DNA of 64,000 nucleotides from Saprospiraceae bacterium (lineage in GTDB: Bacteria > Bacteroidota > Bacteroidia > Chitinophagales > Saprospiraceae), in assembly GCA_020629715.1 (NCBI GenBank), contig JAHDCU010000003.1:62001-126000 (forward strand), read 5' to 3'. The notes beneath the pieces are model-generated. The model was not told where the DNA came from, did not search any database, and worked only from the letters and a program-made list of their open reading frames with translations. Position numbers and translations under genes: made by a program. This document shows positions 63,579 through 64,000 of the stretch, piece after piece. Position 1 is the first letter of the stretch; the number at the start of each line of letters is the position of its first letter.

Positions 63579-64000
63579 TGAAAGTACCCGAATTTATACA
63601 GCAATGTTTGGAAGATGGAGATTGGTGCCTATTCTTAGATCGTGATGGGACCATTAACAAACGACTCGTTGGAGAGTATGTGGTTTCATATCATCAATTC
63701 GAATTTTTGCCTGGAATCATTGAATCGCTTAAAGAAATCCAAGGTCATTTCAAATACCTTTTTATCGTTACCAATCAGCAAGGCATCGGCAAAGAACTGA
63801 TGACTCATGAAGATTTGAGTCGTATCCATCAACAAATGACCCAGGATTTTACGGCTTTTGGCATTCATATCGATCAGATATATTATTGTCCTGAACTAGC
63901 CATTTATGATTCTCCCAATCGTAAGCCTAATCCTGGCATGGCTCTGCAAGCACAACAAGACTTTGAAGGAGTTGACTTTAAAAAATCCATCATGATTGGT
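63578..64000 (+). CDS. gmhB: D-glycero-manno-heptose 1,7-bisphosphate 7-phosphatase GmhB, N-terminal part
   Basis: A 141-codon frame reads from ATG 63578 to the window edge without a stop, so the C-terminus is missing. It has HAD-family (HisB/GmhB type) motifs: CLFLDRDGTINKR (residues 18-30, with the two catalytic Asp), IVTNQQGIGKEL (motif II Thr) and SPNRKPNPGMALQAQ (motif III Lys). The cysteine in IYYCPELA fits the family's zinc-loop region. It follows gmhA with a one-base overlap and would act in the same heptose pathway. The last residues visible are KKSIMIG. Confidence 0.88.
   Translation, partial: MKVPEFIQQCLEDGDWCLFLDRDGTINKRLVGEYVVSYHQFEFLPGIIESLKEIQGHFKYLFIVTNQQGIGKELMTHEDLSRIHQQMTQDFTAFGIHIDQIYYCPELAIYDSPNRKPNPGMALQAQQDFEGVDFKKSIMIG

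Noticed and set aside
1-64000. tRNA, rRNA, insertion sequences, prophage
   Set aside because: Reading both strands revealed no cloverleaf-like genes, transposase or integrase motifs, or phage structural genes in the window.

Overview
The window looks like chromosomal DNA from a marine or free-living Bacteroidota, most likely the Saprospiria/Chitinophagia side of the phylum; the class is an inference. The evidence is moderate-to-low GC by eye, several very large secreted proteins with type IX secretion (T9SS) C-terminal domains, gene blocks typical of the phylum (bamD-rpoZ-coaBC-DUF4835, ftsK-lolA, BatA-dihydroorotase-DUF4199-glycosyltransferase), DUF4407, DUF4846 and CotH proteins, and promoters of the phylum's TTTG-N19/20-TAnnTTTG type. 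No rRNA, tRNA, CRISPR array, prophage or insertion sequence was seen.

Layout. 1-3699 (-) is the N-terminal part of a large lamin-tail-domain surface protein that runs off the left edge. 3875-8684 holds a saccharopine-dehydrogenase-like enzyme, ftsK and lolA. 8848-11850 is a tandem pair of GH3-family (acyl-acid-amido synthetase) genes. 11937-13527 has an outer-membrane protein candidate and an ECF sigma/anti-sigma pair. 13890-15072 holds an RluF-type pseudouridine synthase and a small membrane protein. 15224-19077 is a compact operon bamD-rpoZ-coaBC-DUF4835-purN. 19074-24539 has two paralogous beta-barrel candidates, a PLP enzyme, a TPR sensor kinase and, divergently, a NarL-type response regulator. 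The 722 bp between kinase and regulator is full of inverted repeats. 24598-25747 holds a YdeI-like protein and a methyltransferase.

25842-32023 encodes a giant secreted zinc metalloprotease (type A sorting domain), overlapped by a type B sorted protein with no canonical start codon. 32175-35811 holds an RDD protein, a DUF4846 lipoprotein, a CotH-kinase lipoprotein and a DUF4259-like protein. 35846-41227 (-) encodes a 1793-residue adhesin-like protein with about 15 tandem cysteine-pair repeats. 41557-47963 (-) holds asnB, another T9SS cargo, creD and a DUF4407 protein. 48098-52961 has small genes and a 1065-residue VPS10/BNR-repeat protein. 53095-60223 (+) holds a lipoprotein, a hicBA toxin-antitoxin pair and the cluster BatA/vWA protein, degenerate dihydroorotase, DUF4199 protein and two glycosyltransferases. 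60229-64000 holds a patatin-BamA fusion, a VOC protein, gmhA and the start of gmhB.

Much of the window serves the cell envelope: outer-membrane assembly (BamD, LolA, patatin-BamA), heptose and glycan synthesis (GmhA, GmhB, GT2, GT4), and secreted T9SS cargo. No T9SS machinery genes are visible. The most unusual items are the hairpin-filled spacer between the kinase and regulator genes, the ATA/ATAA start of the type B cargo, the near-leaderless promoters of bamD and the BatA gene, the dihydroorotase homologue lacking metal ligands, and the 15-fold repeat protein.
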